Source: an uncultured Lachnospiraceae bacterium (GTDB lineage: Bacteria; Bacillota; Clostridia; Lachnospirales; Lachnospiraceae). From it: DNA of 37,880 bases. The stretch is taken from NCBI GenBank assembly GCA_947175435.1, contig CAMWMS010000005.1:1-37880 (forward strand), read 5' to 3'. Position numbers and translations under genes: made by a program. The notes below the pieces were generated by a model. That model made no database searches, had not been told where the DNA came from, and saw nothing but the letters and a program-made list of their open reading frames with translations. Below are positions 7,807 to 15,575 of this stretch, piece by piece (positions within the stretch are counted from its first letter, which is position 1; each line of letters begins with the position of its first letter).

Positions 7807-7872
7807 TACCCCCGCCGAAGGAAAACAAATGTCGCTTCGCGCCGCTTGTTTTCCTTTTCGGCTAGAGGGGTA
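7807..7872. repeat. Long imperfect palindrome overlapping the carboxyltransferase stop
   Basis: The nested arms are TACCCC/GGGGTA, GCCGAA/TTCGGC and GGAAAACAA/TTGTTTTCC around a GC-rich loop containing GTCGCTTCGCGCC. The palindrome includes the stop codon of the minus-strand gene. It has no U-run of its own; the perfect terminator at 7772-7801 follows. Confidence 0.65.
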
Positions 7873-9478
7873 TATTTCCGTGCTTTTTCTTGGGTGCTTC
7901 TATCTGCTTATTCTTAAGCCCTCTGAGCGCTCTCACCAGTGCTTCTCTCGTCTCTTCCGGCTTGATCACTTCATTCACATATCCTCTTGCAGCAGCTACA
8001 TAAGGATTTAAGAATCGTTCTTCATATTCCGCCTTGCACTGTGCACGCATGGCTTCCGGATTCTCTGCCGCTTTGATCTTACGCTTGAAGGCAATATTGA
8101 CAGCTCCGTCTGCTCCCATAACCGCAATCTCCGCGATTGGCCATGCATAGACGATATCTGCGCCCATCTCCTTAGAGTTCATGGCGATATAGGCTCCGCC
8201 GTACGCCTTACGCATAATCAGCGAGATTTTCGGCACCGTAGCCTCGGAATAGGCATACAGGATCTTCGCGCCATGCCGGATAATGCCGTTATGTTCCTGC
8301 GCCGTGCCGGGCAGGAACGCAGGTACATCTATCAGTGTAATCAGCGGTATGTTGAAACAGTCGCAGAACCGGATAAATCTTGCGATCTTGTCAGAGGCAT
8401 GATAATCCAGAGATCCGCCCATGGAATTGGGCTGATTCGCCACGATACCAACCACTTTGCCTTCCATCCTGCACCATCCGATCACCGCATTGGTGGCAAA
8501 TTCCTTCTGTACTTCAAAGAAACTTCCCTCGTCCACGATACAGTCAATCACTTCCTTGACATCATATGCATGCCGGGAATTGTCCGGCACAATATCCATG
8601 ATTTTAGCCGCTTTAGCTTTCATGGAAGAAGCCACCCTGCCATTATCCACTTTGCCGAACACCTTACCCACACGGGGCAGTATACTCTGTCTCTCTACAT
8701 TATTAATAACCGGCGGTTTCTCCGTCCAATTGCTTGGCAGATAGGACAATAATTTCCGCACGCCCATCAGACATTCATTTTCGCTGTCATATGTAAAATG
8801 TGACACGCCGCTTTTCTTGGCATGCACATCCGCTCCGCCCAGTTCCTCTACAGACACTTCCTCGTTAATAACCGTCTTCACAACATTCGGTCCGGTGATA
8901 AACATCTTGGAAATGTCCTTGACCATAAATATAAAATCACAGATCGCCGGCGCATAACACGCGCCTCCGGAACAAGGTCCCAGAATTACCGCGATCTGCG
9001 GGATGACCCCCGATGCTTTTGTATGACGAAGGAACATGCCGCTGTAACCGCTCAGGGATGAGATACCCTCCTCGATTCTGGCACCGCCGCTGTCATTAAT
9101 ACAGATCAGGGGCGCTTTCATCTCCATCGCCATATCCTGAATTCTGCATATCTTAAAAGAATGATATTCCCCCAGTGTACCGCCAATTACCGTAAAATCT
9201 TCGCTGGCCACGAATACCTGCCGTCCGTCGATCTCTCCGTAACCTGTCACGACACCGTCACCCGGCACCCTTCTCTTATCCAGATCGAAATCATTGATTC
9301 TGGACTCCATGAATCCGTCCACCTCTACAAAAGTACCCGGATCCAACAGCACCTCAATCCTCTCCCGCGCAGTCATCTTACCGGCGGCATGCTGCTTATC
9401 TATCCTGTTCGGTCCGCCGCCTAAAAGAGCCTTCTGTCTTCTGTTATCCAGTTCTTTAATCGCTTCGTTCCATTTCAT
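7862..9478 (-). CDS. Acyl-CoA carboxylase / methylmalonyl-CoA decarboxylase carboxyltransferase subunit
   Basis: This 538-residue protein is of the PccB/MmdA/AccD type. It has two crotonase-fold halves: the N-terminal half with GARIEEGISSLSGYSGMF and GPCSGGACYAPA, which form the acyl-CoA oxyanion hole, and the C-terminal half with NQPNSMGGSLD, DVPAFLPGTAQEH and MRKAYGGAYIAMNSK. It ends KKHGNIPL, the usual PccB/MmdA terminus. It transfers CO2 between carboxybiotin and an acyl-CoA. No biotin carrier, biotin carboxylase or Na+ pump subunit is next to it, so direction and substrate (propionyl-, acetyl- or methylmalonyl-CoA) cannot be read here. ATG 9478 follows GGAGG by 11 nt; GTG 9496 is the alternative. 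It is driven by the promoter at 9629-9657. Confidence 0.93.
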   Translation of the reverse strand: MKWNEAIKELDNRRQKALLGGGPNRIDKQHAAGKMTARERIEVLLDPGTFVEVDGFMESRINDFDLDKRRVPGDGVVTGYGEIDGRQVFVASEDFTVIGGTLGEYHSFKICRIQDMAMEMKAPLICINDSGGARIEEGISSLSGYSGMFLRHTKASGVIPQIAVILGPCSGGACYAPAICDFIFMVKDISKMFITGPNVVKTVINEEVSVEELGGADVHAKKSGVSHFTYDSENECLMGVRKLLSYLPSNWTEKPPVINNVERQSILPRVGKVFGKVDNGRVASSMKAKAAKIMDIVPDNSRHAYDVKEVIDCIVDEGSFFEVQKEFATNAVIGWCRMEGKVVGIVANQPNSMGGSLDYHASDKIARFIRFCDCFNIPLITLIDVPAFLPGTAQEHNGIIRHGAKILYAYSEATVPKISLIMRKAYGGAYIAMNSKEMGADIVYAWPIAEIAVMGADGAVNIAFKRKIKAAENPEAMRAQCKAEYEERFLNPYVAAARGYVNEVIKPEETREALVRALRGLKNKQIEAPKKKHGNIPL

Positions 9479-9603
9479 GATCCCCGTTTCCTCCACTTCC
9501 CCACCATCACATGGGCCGAATCATCATAGTCCACTTTTCTGCACGGACTTTCCGTGTTAATTTCCTTCTGCAATAAGCATATAATAATTTGATCCTCCAA
9601 TAC

Positions 9604-9616
9604 TTTGATATTCAAA
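9604..9616 (-). promoter_or_regulatory. Palindromic operator candidate (TTTGA-N3-TCAAA)
   Basis: TTTGATATTCAAA is a perfect dyad just downstream of the predicted transcription start of the carboxyltransferase gene. It matches the TTTGANNNTCAAA pattern known for FabT-type MarR repressors of fatty-acid genes. The regulator assignment is inference. Confidence 0.4.
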
Positions 9617-9628
9617 CTATCACTTGAT

Positions 9629-9657
9629 ATTATAGGCAGAGTACTAATTATTGTCAA
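9629..9657 (-). promoter_or_regulatory. Promoter of the carboxyltransferase gene
   Basis: Perfect consensus TTGACA (9652-9657), a 17-bp spacer and TATAAT (9629-9634) on the minus strand, giving a leader of about 145 nt. Inverted arms GGCAGAGTA (9635-9643) and TACTCTGCC (9658-9666) bracket the spacer and -35 box. They could form a repressor-binding dyad with centres two helical turns apart. A 95-codon frame crossing this region (9475-9762) is most likely not a gene. Confidence 0.8.
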
Positions 9658-9789
9658 TACTCTGCCTGCAAATTTTCTTTTACATAAATATTCTTGTGTT
9701 ACTGTTCCACCACTCTCAATGCCTAAGCGCAGATGAAAATTAATATTTTCATCGTTACGCAAGAATATAGTAGCACTAAGTTAAGCCTA

Positions 9790-9944
9790 TATCCAACCCC
9801 AGCGTTGGATAGCATGTAGTTGTCCTAAGGACCGTTGGAAAACGCCGGTACTTAACGAGGTTCCGAGTTGCTCTGCAACTCACGAGTTTAGTACCGTTGC
9901 GTTTGGAACCGAGCGAAAGCGCGTCCTTAGGACAACTACATGCT
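9790..9944. repeat. Large palindromic intergenic element
   Basis: Two 22-nt perfectly inverted arms (9811-9832 and 9923-9944, core TGTAGTTGTCCTAAGGAC) enclose 90 bp. That interior holds further nested pairs: AACGC/GCGTT, GGTACT/AGTACC and GAGTTGC/GCAACTC. A separate hairpin TATCCAAC/GTTGGATA (9790-9811) abuts the left arm. On the minus strand the element follows the glf stop codon, so its transcript would fold into a branched RNA. It could be a MITE-like or REP-like unit, or a structured 3' end. The rest of 9497-9974 holds the promoter and operator candidates listed separately. Confidence 0.7.
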
Positions 9945-9974
9945 GTCCGACGCGTCCGTCCTAGATAACATTAA

Positions 9975-11111
9975 CTACAACTCCGCCTCCACCGCACTAA
10001 GCGCTACCGCAATCACCTTATCCATATCATAATACCGATACTGCCCCAAGCGCCCTCCGAAGATCACATGCCGCCTTGCCGCCGCCAATTCACAATACCG
10101 CGCAAAGAGCGCATCGTTACGTTCATTGTTGACCGGATAATAAGGCTCGTCGCCCTCCTGCCACTGTGCCGGATACTCCCGCGTAATCACGGTGCCGGGC
10201 TGTGTTCCGAACTCAAAATGTTTATGTTCGATGATTCTCGTATAAGGCACTTCCCGCTCAGTATAGTTCAACACCGCGTTCCCTTGATAGTTATCACATT
10301 CCGGAAGTTCTTCCGTCTCAAACCGAAGGGAACGATACTCCAGATGTCCCAGACAATAGTCAAAATACTCGTCCATCATGCCAGTGTACACCACCTTGCG
10401 ATAAGTATTGCCCTCTTTGTCAATGACCGTCACACCACTGTCCGTCTCCTGCTCTGTGACAAAATCCCGATAGGAGATTCCCGTCTGCACATCAATCCCC
10501 TGAAGCATATTCTCTACCATAATGGTATACCCTCCGATGGGAATACCCTGATAACGGTCGTTAAAATAATTATTATCGTAAGTAAACCGAAGGGGGAGTC
10601 TCTTGATGATAAAAGCAGGCAGTTCCTTGCAATCTCTGCCCCACTGCTTCTCTGTGTAGCCTTTTACCAGTTTCTCATAGACATCTGTTCCCACCAGCGA
10701 AAGCGCCTGCTCTTCCAGATTCTTCGGCTCCGTAATCTGCAGCCTCCCGATCTGCTCCGCAATCTTCTCTCTTGCCTGCGCCGGTGTCACCACGCCCCAC
10801 ATCCTGTTAAATGTATTCATATTAAAAGGGAGATTATACAATTCTCCCTTATAATATGCAACCGGTGAATTTATATAGTGATTAAATTCGGTGAACTGAT
10901 TGACATAGTCCCATATTCTCTTGTCCGAGGTGTGAAAAATATGTGCTCCATACCTATGCACCTGAATATTCATCACGGGCTCGGTATAGATATTTCCCGC
11001 TATGTGCCTACGTCTGTCAATCACCAGTACCTTTTTGCCCTGCCGCTTCATCTCACGGGCAAATACCGCGCCGAACAGTCCGGCGCCAACTACCAGATAA
11101 TCGTATTGCAT
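9975..11111 (-). CDS. glf: UDP-galactopyranose mutase
   Basis: This 378-residue flavoenzyme has full Glf length. The N-terminal FAD-binding motif is VVGAGLFGAVFAREM followed by VLVIDRRRHIAGN. Family motifs include GAHIFHT, LPFNMNTFN, GYTEKQWG, RLPLRFTYDNNYFNDRYQG (the substrate loop region), YTGMMDEYFD and the C-terminal FGGRLGQYRYYDMDKVI. It converts UDP-Galp into UDP-Galf in the cytoplasm. Its ATG overlaps the TAA of the XRE gene (TAATG), so the two are co-transcribed. Its position beside a large glycosyltransferase island suggests that galactofuranose is a building block of the glycan made there. That link is inferred from context. Confidence 0.97.
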   Translation of the reverse strand: MQYDYLVVGAGLFGAVFAREMKRQGKKVLVIDRRRHIAGNIYTEPVMNIQVHRYGAHIFHTSDKRIWDYVNQFTEFNHYINSPVAYYKGELYNLPFNMNTFNRMWGVVTPAQAREKIAEQIGRLQITEPKNLEEQALSLVGTDVYEKLVKGYTEKQWGRDCKELPAFIIKRLPLRFTYDNNYFNDRYQGIPIGGYTIMVENMLQGIDVQTGISYRDFVTEQETDSGVTVIDKEGNTYRKVVYTGMMDEYFDYCLGHLEYRSLRFETEELPECDNYQGNAVLNYTEREVPYTRIIEHKHFEFGTQPGTVITREYPAQWQEGDEPYYPVNNERNDALFARYCELAAARRHVIFGGRLGQYRYYDMDKVIAVALSAVEAEL

Positions 11112-11455
11112 TAATTCTCCTCTACTGCCTTATATTTCTCTAACTGCGCATAATCCTCCATCAGCTCCAACGCTTTCTTACGTCCCGTCTTGTTCAGCTT
11201 CACATAGTACTGCATCACACGATTCTCCATGATCTTGCTTCCAAGTACGCTCTTCTGGTTAAGCGGTGTAAAATCAACCGGATTCAGGTTCAATTTGTCA
11301 CACATTCTGATTACAGTGCCATACGCCATTCCCTCAATTCCTCTATCCAGGGCAGTAACCAGAGTGGAGTACGGTATCTCCATCTCGATCGCGAACTGTC
11401 TGACACTCTTATACTGCTTTAAAATTTCTGCCTTTAAAATTTCTGCCTTTGTCAT
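11111..11455 (-). CDS. Small XRE-like DNA-binding protein
   Basis: The 114-residue product has a helix-turn-helix of the Cro/CI type at about 17-62 (SVRQFAIEMEIPYSTLVTAL, then GTVIRMCDKLNLNPVDF). A basic/aromatic C-terminal tail follows (VMQYYVKLNKTGRKKALELM). The N-terminus contains a duplicated pentapeptide, AEILKAEILK, from a 15-bp tandem repeat. It starts at ATG 11455 after GGAGG and overlaps glf by one base, so it is probably in one operon with glf and may control it or the divergent glycosyltransferase genes at 11735. Its target is unknown. Similar small regulators occur in clostridial genomes outside prophages, and no phage genes are nearby. Confidence 0.85.
   Translation of the reverse strand: MTKAEILKAEILKQYKSVRQFAIEMEIPYSTLVTALDRGIEGMAYGTVIRMCDKLNLNPVDFTPLNQKSVLGSKIMENRVMQYYVKLNKTGRKKALELMEDYAQLEKYKAVEEN
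11421..11450. repeat. 15-bp tandem duplication inside the XRE gene
   Basis: Two exact copies of AAAATTTCTGCCTTT (11421-11435 and 11436-11450) encode AEILK twice. A copy-number change would keep the frame. Confidence 0.9.
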
Positions 11456-11665
11456 TTTAGCCCTCCTATAGTGTATGATTCTGATTATTTTTGTGAAAAT
11501 TATATCATAAAATTCCCTAAAATGGAACCATTGAAACGTATACTGAACGATATTCCGTCCATTTCATCATTTTGTTGCTTTTTTCCTACATATTTTTGTG
11601 CAAAAAGTCTGGTACTTTATTCCTATTTTTTGCCTGTTTCTATCAGAATGCAACAAAATATTTTA

Positions 11666-11694
11666 TTGTCGTAACATGCAGAAAATGCTAATAT
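11666..11694 (+). promoter_or_regulatory. Promoter of the first glycosyltransferase operon
   Basis: TTGTCG (11666-11671), 17 bp and TAATAT (11689-11694), preceded by TGC as an extended -10. The transcript would start about 35 nt before the ATG at 11735. The remaining divergent spacer 11456-11665 is AT-rich and shows no gene. Confidence 0.55.
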
Positions 11695-11734
11695 ATATGA
11701 TAGAAAAGATTTTTACTGTTGAAGAGGTGACGCC

Positions 11735-12832
11735 ATGATTCCTATTTCGGTATGCATGATCGCTAAGAATGAAGACAATCATATAGAAGAATGTCTCAAG
11801 AGGCTTAGACCGTGTAAATTTGAAGTCATCGTTGTAGATACGGGTTCTGTGGACAGAACCGTGGAAATTGCCCATCGCTACGCAGACAAAGTGTTTCATT
11901 TTGCATGGTGCGACGACTTCAGCGCTGCCAGAAACTTCTCCACTCAGCAGGCTTCTAACGACTGGGTGCTGATCATAGACTGTGATGAATATCTGGAAAA
12001 TGTCAATCTCGCCGAACTGGAGGAAGTACTAGAGAAAAACAACCGCTCCATGGGTATGATCATCCGCAATAATCCCTATATTATCCAGGGAGTGCGTTCC
12101 ATCCAATCAGAGCGCATCGGCAGATTGTTTAACCGCAAATACTGTCATTATGAGGGCAGTATTCACGAGCAGGTATGCACACTGGACGGAAATGAGCCGG
12201 ACTCTTTCACGATCCCTCTGACCTTTTATCACGAGGGCTACGTCTCCGAATCCGACAAACGTATGCGCGCCACCCGTAATCTGGAAATGCTTCTTCACGA
12301 CCTGACCCTCAAAGGTCCAAGCCCCTATATTTATTTCCAGCTTGGACAGAACTATATCTCCCTGAACGATCTGGAGAAGGCCGCGTACTATTATCAGAAA
12401 GGTTTGGAATTAAACGCCGATCCCCAATCCGCTTTCGTGCAGAGCATGGCGGAGACATACGGCTATTGTCTGGTGGAGCTGGCTAAATATGATCTTGCCA
12501 TGAGGCTTCGGGATAAGTATGAACTTTTCTCCCACCGTGCGGATTTCGTCTATCTGATGGGCATGATCTATATGAAAAAAGGATTAAATGACAAAGCGAT
12601 TGAGGAGTTCCGGAAGGCAACCACTCTCTCCTCCTACTCCCGTAAAGGCGTCAATAGCTACCGCGCCAACTATAATATCGCTTCCATCTACGAGAACATG
12701 GGCAATCTGAATGAAGCCCGTACATACTATAAGAAATGCGGCGACTATGAACCTGCCGTAAAGAAACTGAAGGAACTTACCCCATCTCCCGCTCCGAAGC
12801 CGATGTTAAACAGCTTTGTCCAGGGACAGTGA
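11735..12832 (+). CDS. GT2 glycosyltransferase with TPR repeats
   Basis: 365 residues. Residues 1-190 are a GT-A fold of family GT2: PISVCMIAKNED, VVDTGSVDRTVEIA, DDFSAARNFS, and the metal-binding DCDE at 82-85. Residues about 195-350 form tetratricopeptide repeats (PYIYFQLGQNYISLNDLEKA; ANYNIASIYENMGNLNEA). This is the architecture of SunS-like and other protein-directed GT2-TPR enzymes, where TPRs can hold a polypeptide acceptor. It acts in the cytoplasm; no membrane segment is present. The sugar and acceptor are unknown; flagellin is inferred from context. First gene of a four-gene operon, with paralogues at 12860 and 17259. Confidence 0.9.
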   Translation: MIPISVCMIAKNEDNHIEECLKRLRPCKFEVIVVDTGSVDRTVEIAHRYADKVFHFAWCDDFSAARNFSTQQASNDWVLIIDCDEYLENVNLAELEEVLEKNNRSMGMIIRNNPYIIQGVRSIQSERIGRLFNRKYCHYEGSIHEQVCTLDGNEPDSFTIPLTFYHEGYVSESDKRMRATRNLEMLLHDLTLKGPSPYIYFQLGQNYISLNDLEKAAYYYQKGLELNADPQSAFVQSMAETYGYCLVELAKYDLAMRLRDKYELFSHRADFVYLMGMIYMKKGLNDKAIEEFRKATTLSSYSRKGVNSYRANYNIASIYENMGNLNEARTYYKKCGDYEPAVKKLKELTPSPAPKPMLNSFVQGQ

Positions 12833-12859
12833 TGTAAACCAACAGGAAAGGAATCTGCC

Positions 12860-13963
12860 GTGCTGCCCATATCAGTCTGTCTGATTGCCAAAAATGAAGA
12901 AAAGCATATCGATGAGTGTCTGAAACGCCTGCAGCCTTACGGATTCGAAATCGTGCTGGCAGATACCGGCTCCACGGATCGCACTGTTGAACTGGCACGG
13001 AAATACACTGACCGGATCTACCATTTCGACTGGTGCGGTGATTTTAGTGCCGCCAAAAATTTTGCCATGCAAAAAGCCTCCCACGACTGGATACTCTCTC
13101 TCGATTGTGACGAATATCCGGAGGTTATAGATCTGAAGGCATTACGAAAATGTATGGAAAGCTATCCTCATCATGCCGGGCGCATCCTGATCCGCAACCG
13201 TTTTACGCAAGACGGTCAGACATCCTACGAGCATGTGCGTGTCAGCCGGTTCGTAAACAGGCGCTATTTCCACTTTGAGGGAGTCGTTCACGAGCAGCTT
13301 GTACCGACAGCTGCTTCCGATTACCGGGACACCACGCCTGATACGGCCCCCGTCAAATATGTCTACTCAGCCCCGATTACCGTCCTTCATGTAGGTTATG
13401 ACGGCACAGAAGATGAGATGCGCGAGAAATCCAAACGCAACATTACTCTTTTAAAAAAAGAATTGGAAACCCACGGCGCCGATCCCTACACCTATTATCA
13501 GTTGGGGCAAAGCTATCGAAAGCTGCACGACTTCGAGACGGCTTTCCGCTATCTTGATCTGGGGCTCTCCATGGATGTAGATCCTGCATTGGATTATGTG
13601 CAGAATATGGTGGAATCCTACGGTTATACTCTATTAGACTTAAAGCACAATCAGGATGCTCTCGATCTGCTTGATATATACGACGAATTTGCCACGCGCG
13701 CCGACTTCGTATTCCTGATCGGACTGATCTACATGAATAATGGGCTGTTCGATAACGCCGTCCGAGAGTTCCATAAGGCTTCCACGATGGAAGAGTTTGC
13801 CGTGGAAGGCGTGAACAGTTACAAGGCCAATTACAACATTGGTGTGATCCTAGAATGTACGGGTGATGTCGCAAAAGCAATAGAAGCCTACCTTAAGTGC
13901 GGAGATTACGAACCTGCCAGGGCAAGGCTGCGACAGCTCGATTGTGCAAGAATGGAGGATTAA
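12860..13963 (+). CDS. GT2 glycosyltransferase with TPR repeats (paralogue 2)
   Basis: 367 residues, starting at GTG 12860 after GGAAAGGA; the MLPISVC start aligns with MIPISVC and MCPISVC of its paralogues. The GT2 domain carries PISVCLIAKNEEKHIDEC, ADTGSTDRTVELA and the metal site DCDE. TPRs follow from about 215 (PYTYYQLGQSYRKLHDFETA; ANYNIGVILECTGDVAKA). It is clearly a tandem duplicate of the gene 27 nt upstream but has diverged, notably through an insert at about 150-175. Its stop codon lies one base before the next ATG (TAAAATG). Probably cytoplasmic; I infer that it adds a sugar to flagellin or to a growing glycan. Confidence 0.9.
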   Translation: MLPISVCLIAKNEEKHIDECLKRLQPYGFEIVLADTGSTDRTVELARKYTDRIYHFDWCGDFSAAKNFAMQKASHDWILSLDCDEYPEVIDLKALRKCMESYPHHAGRILIRNRFTQDGQTSYEHVRVSRFVNRRYFHFEGVVHEQLVPTAASDYRDTTPDTAPVKYVYSAPITVLHVGYDGTEDEMREKSKRNITLLKKELETHGADPYTYYQLGQSYRKLHDFETAFRYLDLGLSMDVDPALDYVQNMVESYGYTLLDLKHNQDALDLLDIYDEFATRADFVFLIGLIYMNNGLFDNAVREFHKASTMEEFAVEGVNSYKANYNIGVILECTGDVAKAIEAYLKCGDYEPARARLRQLDCARMED

Positions 13964-13964
13964 A

Positions 13965-14336
13965 ATGGAAATACATGAATCCGCGGAGGATTATTTAGAG
14001 ACGATCCTCATTTTAAAAGAGCGCTCCGGACAAGTCCGCTCCATCGACATTGCCACGGAGATGAATTACAGCAAACCCAGTATTAGCGTAGCCATGAAGA
14101 AGCTGCGCGAGAACGGCTATATACAAGTGAATAAGGACGGCTATATCACCCTTACCGATACCGGCTATGCGATCGCCTCCGATATCTACGACCGACATAA
14201 AGTACTGACAGCCTTCTTCGTATCGCTCGGCGTAAACGAAAAGACTGCCGCCGCAGATGCATGCCGGATCGAACACGACTTAAGCCCTGAGACTTATGAG
14301 AAAATCAGGGAACACGCACTGAAAACGGTCGGATAG
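13965..14336 (+). CDS. DtxR/MntR-family metal-dependent regulator (short form)
   Basis: The 123-residue product has the winged helix (EDYLETILILKERSGQVRSI, YSKPSISVAMKKLRENGY) and the dimerisation domain of the DtxR/MntR family, without the SH3-like third domain. Putative metal ligands are D9, E12, H78, C100, E103 and H104. Asp at 9 is MntR-like, whereas Cys at 100 is the DtxR-like choice where B. subtilis MntR has Glu99. Metal selectivity is therefore uncertain. ATG 13965 follows GGAGG by 6 nt and sits one base after the upstream stop, so it is translationally close to the GT2-TPR gene. A manganese- or iron-sensing regulator inside a glycosyltransferase operon is unexpected. Confidence 0.9.
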   Translation: MEIHESAEDYLETILILKERSGQVRSIDIATEMNYSKPSISVAMKKLRENGYIQVNKDGYITLTDTGYAIASDIYDRHKVLTAFFVSLGVNEKTAAADACRIEHDLSPETYEKIREHALKTVG

Positions 14337-14376
14337 ACGGCACGCCGCCTCTCATCGGCCAGAACCGAGGACATCT

Positions 14377-15528
14377 ATGAAAATACTGTTTATCGAATGG
14401 GCCAGTTTCGGAAATAATGACATGAAGGAGGCTTTTACAGCTGAAGGACATACTGTAGTCTCCTATCCTTTTTCCAATAAAGACTCCCGCAGGGATGAAG
14501 AAGTGGAAAAGGATTTCGCTGCATCTCTTCACAGAGAAGTGCCGGACGTGGTCTTTTCGTTTAATTATTTCCCGGTCATCTCAGTTGTGTGCAAACAGGA
14601 AAATATACGTTATATCTCATGGATTTATGACAGTCCGTATGTGATGCTTTACTCCTACACCACGATCAACCCGTGCAATACCATCTATGTTTTTGACCGG
14701 GAGCTTTATACAGAATTTCATAATGCTGGCATACAGACCGTACATTACCTGCCTATGGCAGCGAATACGGAGCGTCTGGACAAAATCGTTCCGGCAGTTA
14801 CCACCTCAGGCATTCCATACTTATATGACGTTTCTTTCGTGGGCTCTCTCTACACCGAAGAACATAACTTTTTTGATCGTATGACATCCCTGTCAGATTA
14901 CACCAAAGGCTATCTGGACGCACTCATGGCGTCACAGATGAAAGTGCAGGGCTACAACTTTATTCAGGAATCCCTTGCTCCGATCATGGACGATCTGTAC
15001 CGTGCTCTCCCGATGGATCCTAATCCGGACGGCGTGGAGTCAAGGGAATATCTCTATGCCCAATATGTAATCAACCGCAAGATTACCGGACTGGAGCGTG
15101 ACGAACTGCTCCATGCTGCCGCACAGCATTTTCACTTCGACCTGTTTACCCCCAACCGCGATTACGACATACCGAACCTTACCAACCACGGTACAGTTGA
15201 TTATTATCAGCAAATGCCGATGGTATTTAAACAGAGCCGGGTCAATTTAAACATCTCCCTTCGAAGTATTAAAAGCGGTATTCCGCTTCGCGCTTTTGAT
15301 ATCATGGGAAACGGCGGGTTCCTGCTGAGTAACTTTCAAGCCGATTATCTGGATAACTTTATCCCCGGCGAAGATTTCGACTATTATGATAGCAAAGAAG
15401 ATTTCATCAATAAAATCAACTACTATCTGACCCACGAAGAGGAACGTATCGCCATTGCTAAGAACGGACATGACAAGATAGCTGCGCGCCATACGTTCCG
15501 TCATCGGGTGAGGGAGATGCTGTGCTGA
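14377..15528 (+). CDS. CgeB-type glycosyltransferase
   Basis: This 383-residue protein resembles the CgeB/DUF3880 group of GT-B glycosyltransferases. The N-terminal Rossmann half has KILFIEWASFGNNDMKEAF, VVFSFNYFPVIS and YISWIYDSP. The C-terminal half has the signature VNLNISLRSIKSGIPLRAFD followed by IMGNGGFLLSN and the final HEEERIAIAKNGHDKI. B. subtilis CgeB is linked to spore-coat polysaccharide; homologues in motile Clostridia occur in flagellar glycan loci. No membrane segment. The start has GAGG 6 nt upstream, and the gene lies 40 nt after the MntR-like gene as last member of the operon. Its closest relative here is the gene at 18464. Confidence 0.88.
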   Translation: MKILFIEWASFGNNDMKEAFTAEGHTVVSYPFSNKDSRRDEEVEKDFAASLHREVPDVVFSFNYFPVISVVCKQENIRYISWIYDSPYVMLYSYTTINPCNTIYVFDRELYTEFHNAGIQTVHYLPMAANTERLDKIVPAVTTSGIPYLYDVSFVGSLYTEEHNFFDRMTSLSDYTKGYLDALMASQMKVQGYNFIQESLAPIMDDLYRALPMDPNPDGVESREYLYAQYVINRKITGLERDELLHAAAQHFHFDLFTPNRDYDIPNLTNHGTVDYYQQMPMVFKQSRVNLNISLRSIKSGIPLRAFDIMGNGGFLLSNFQADYLDNFIPGEDFDYYDSKEDFINKINYYLTHEEERIAIAKNGHDKIAARHTFRHRVREMLC

Positions 15529-15575
15529 GTGCAAGATCCCGTTGTCGTTTGTGAGGAAAGAACACACATTTTCCA

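Noticed and set aside
9475-9762. 95-codon minus-strand frame ending in ATGA at the carboxyltransferase start
   Set aside because: A perfect consensus promoter and its dyad lie inside it, it has no good ribosome site and no family-like sequence. The overlap with the next start is probably chance.
10068-10868. 266-codon plus-strand frame opposite glf
   Set aside because: Antisense to a full-length Glf with FAD motif and active-site region; no ribosome site.
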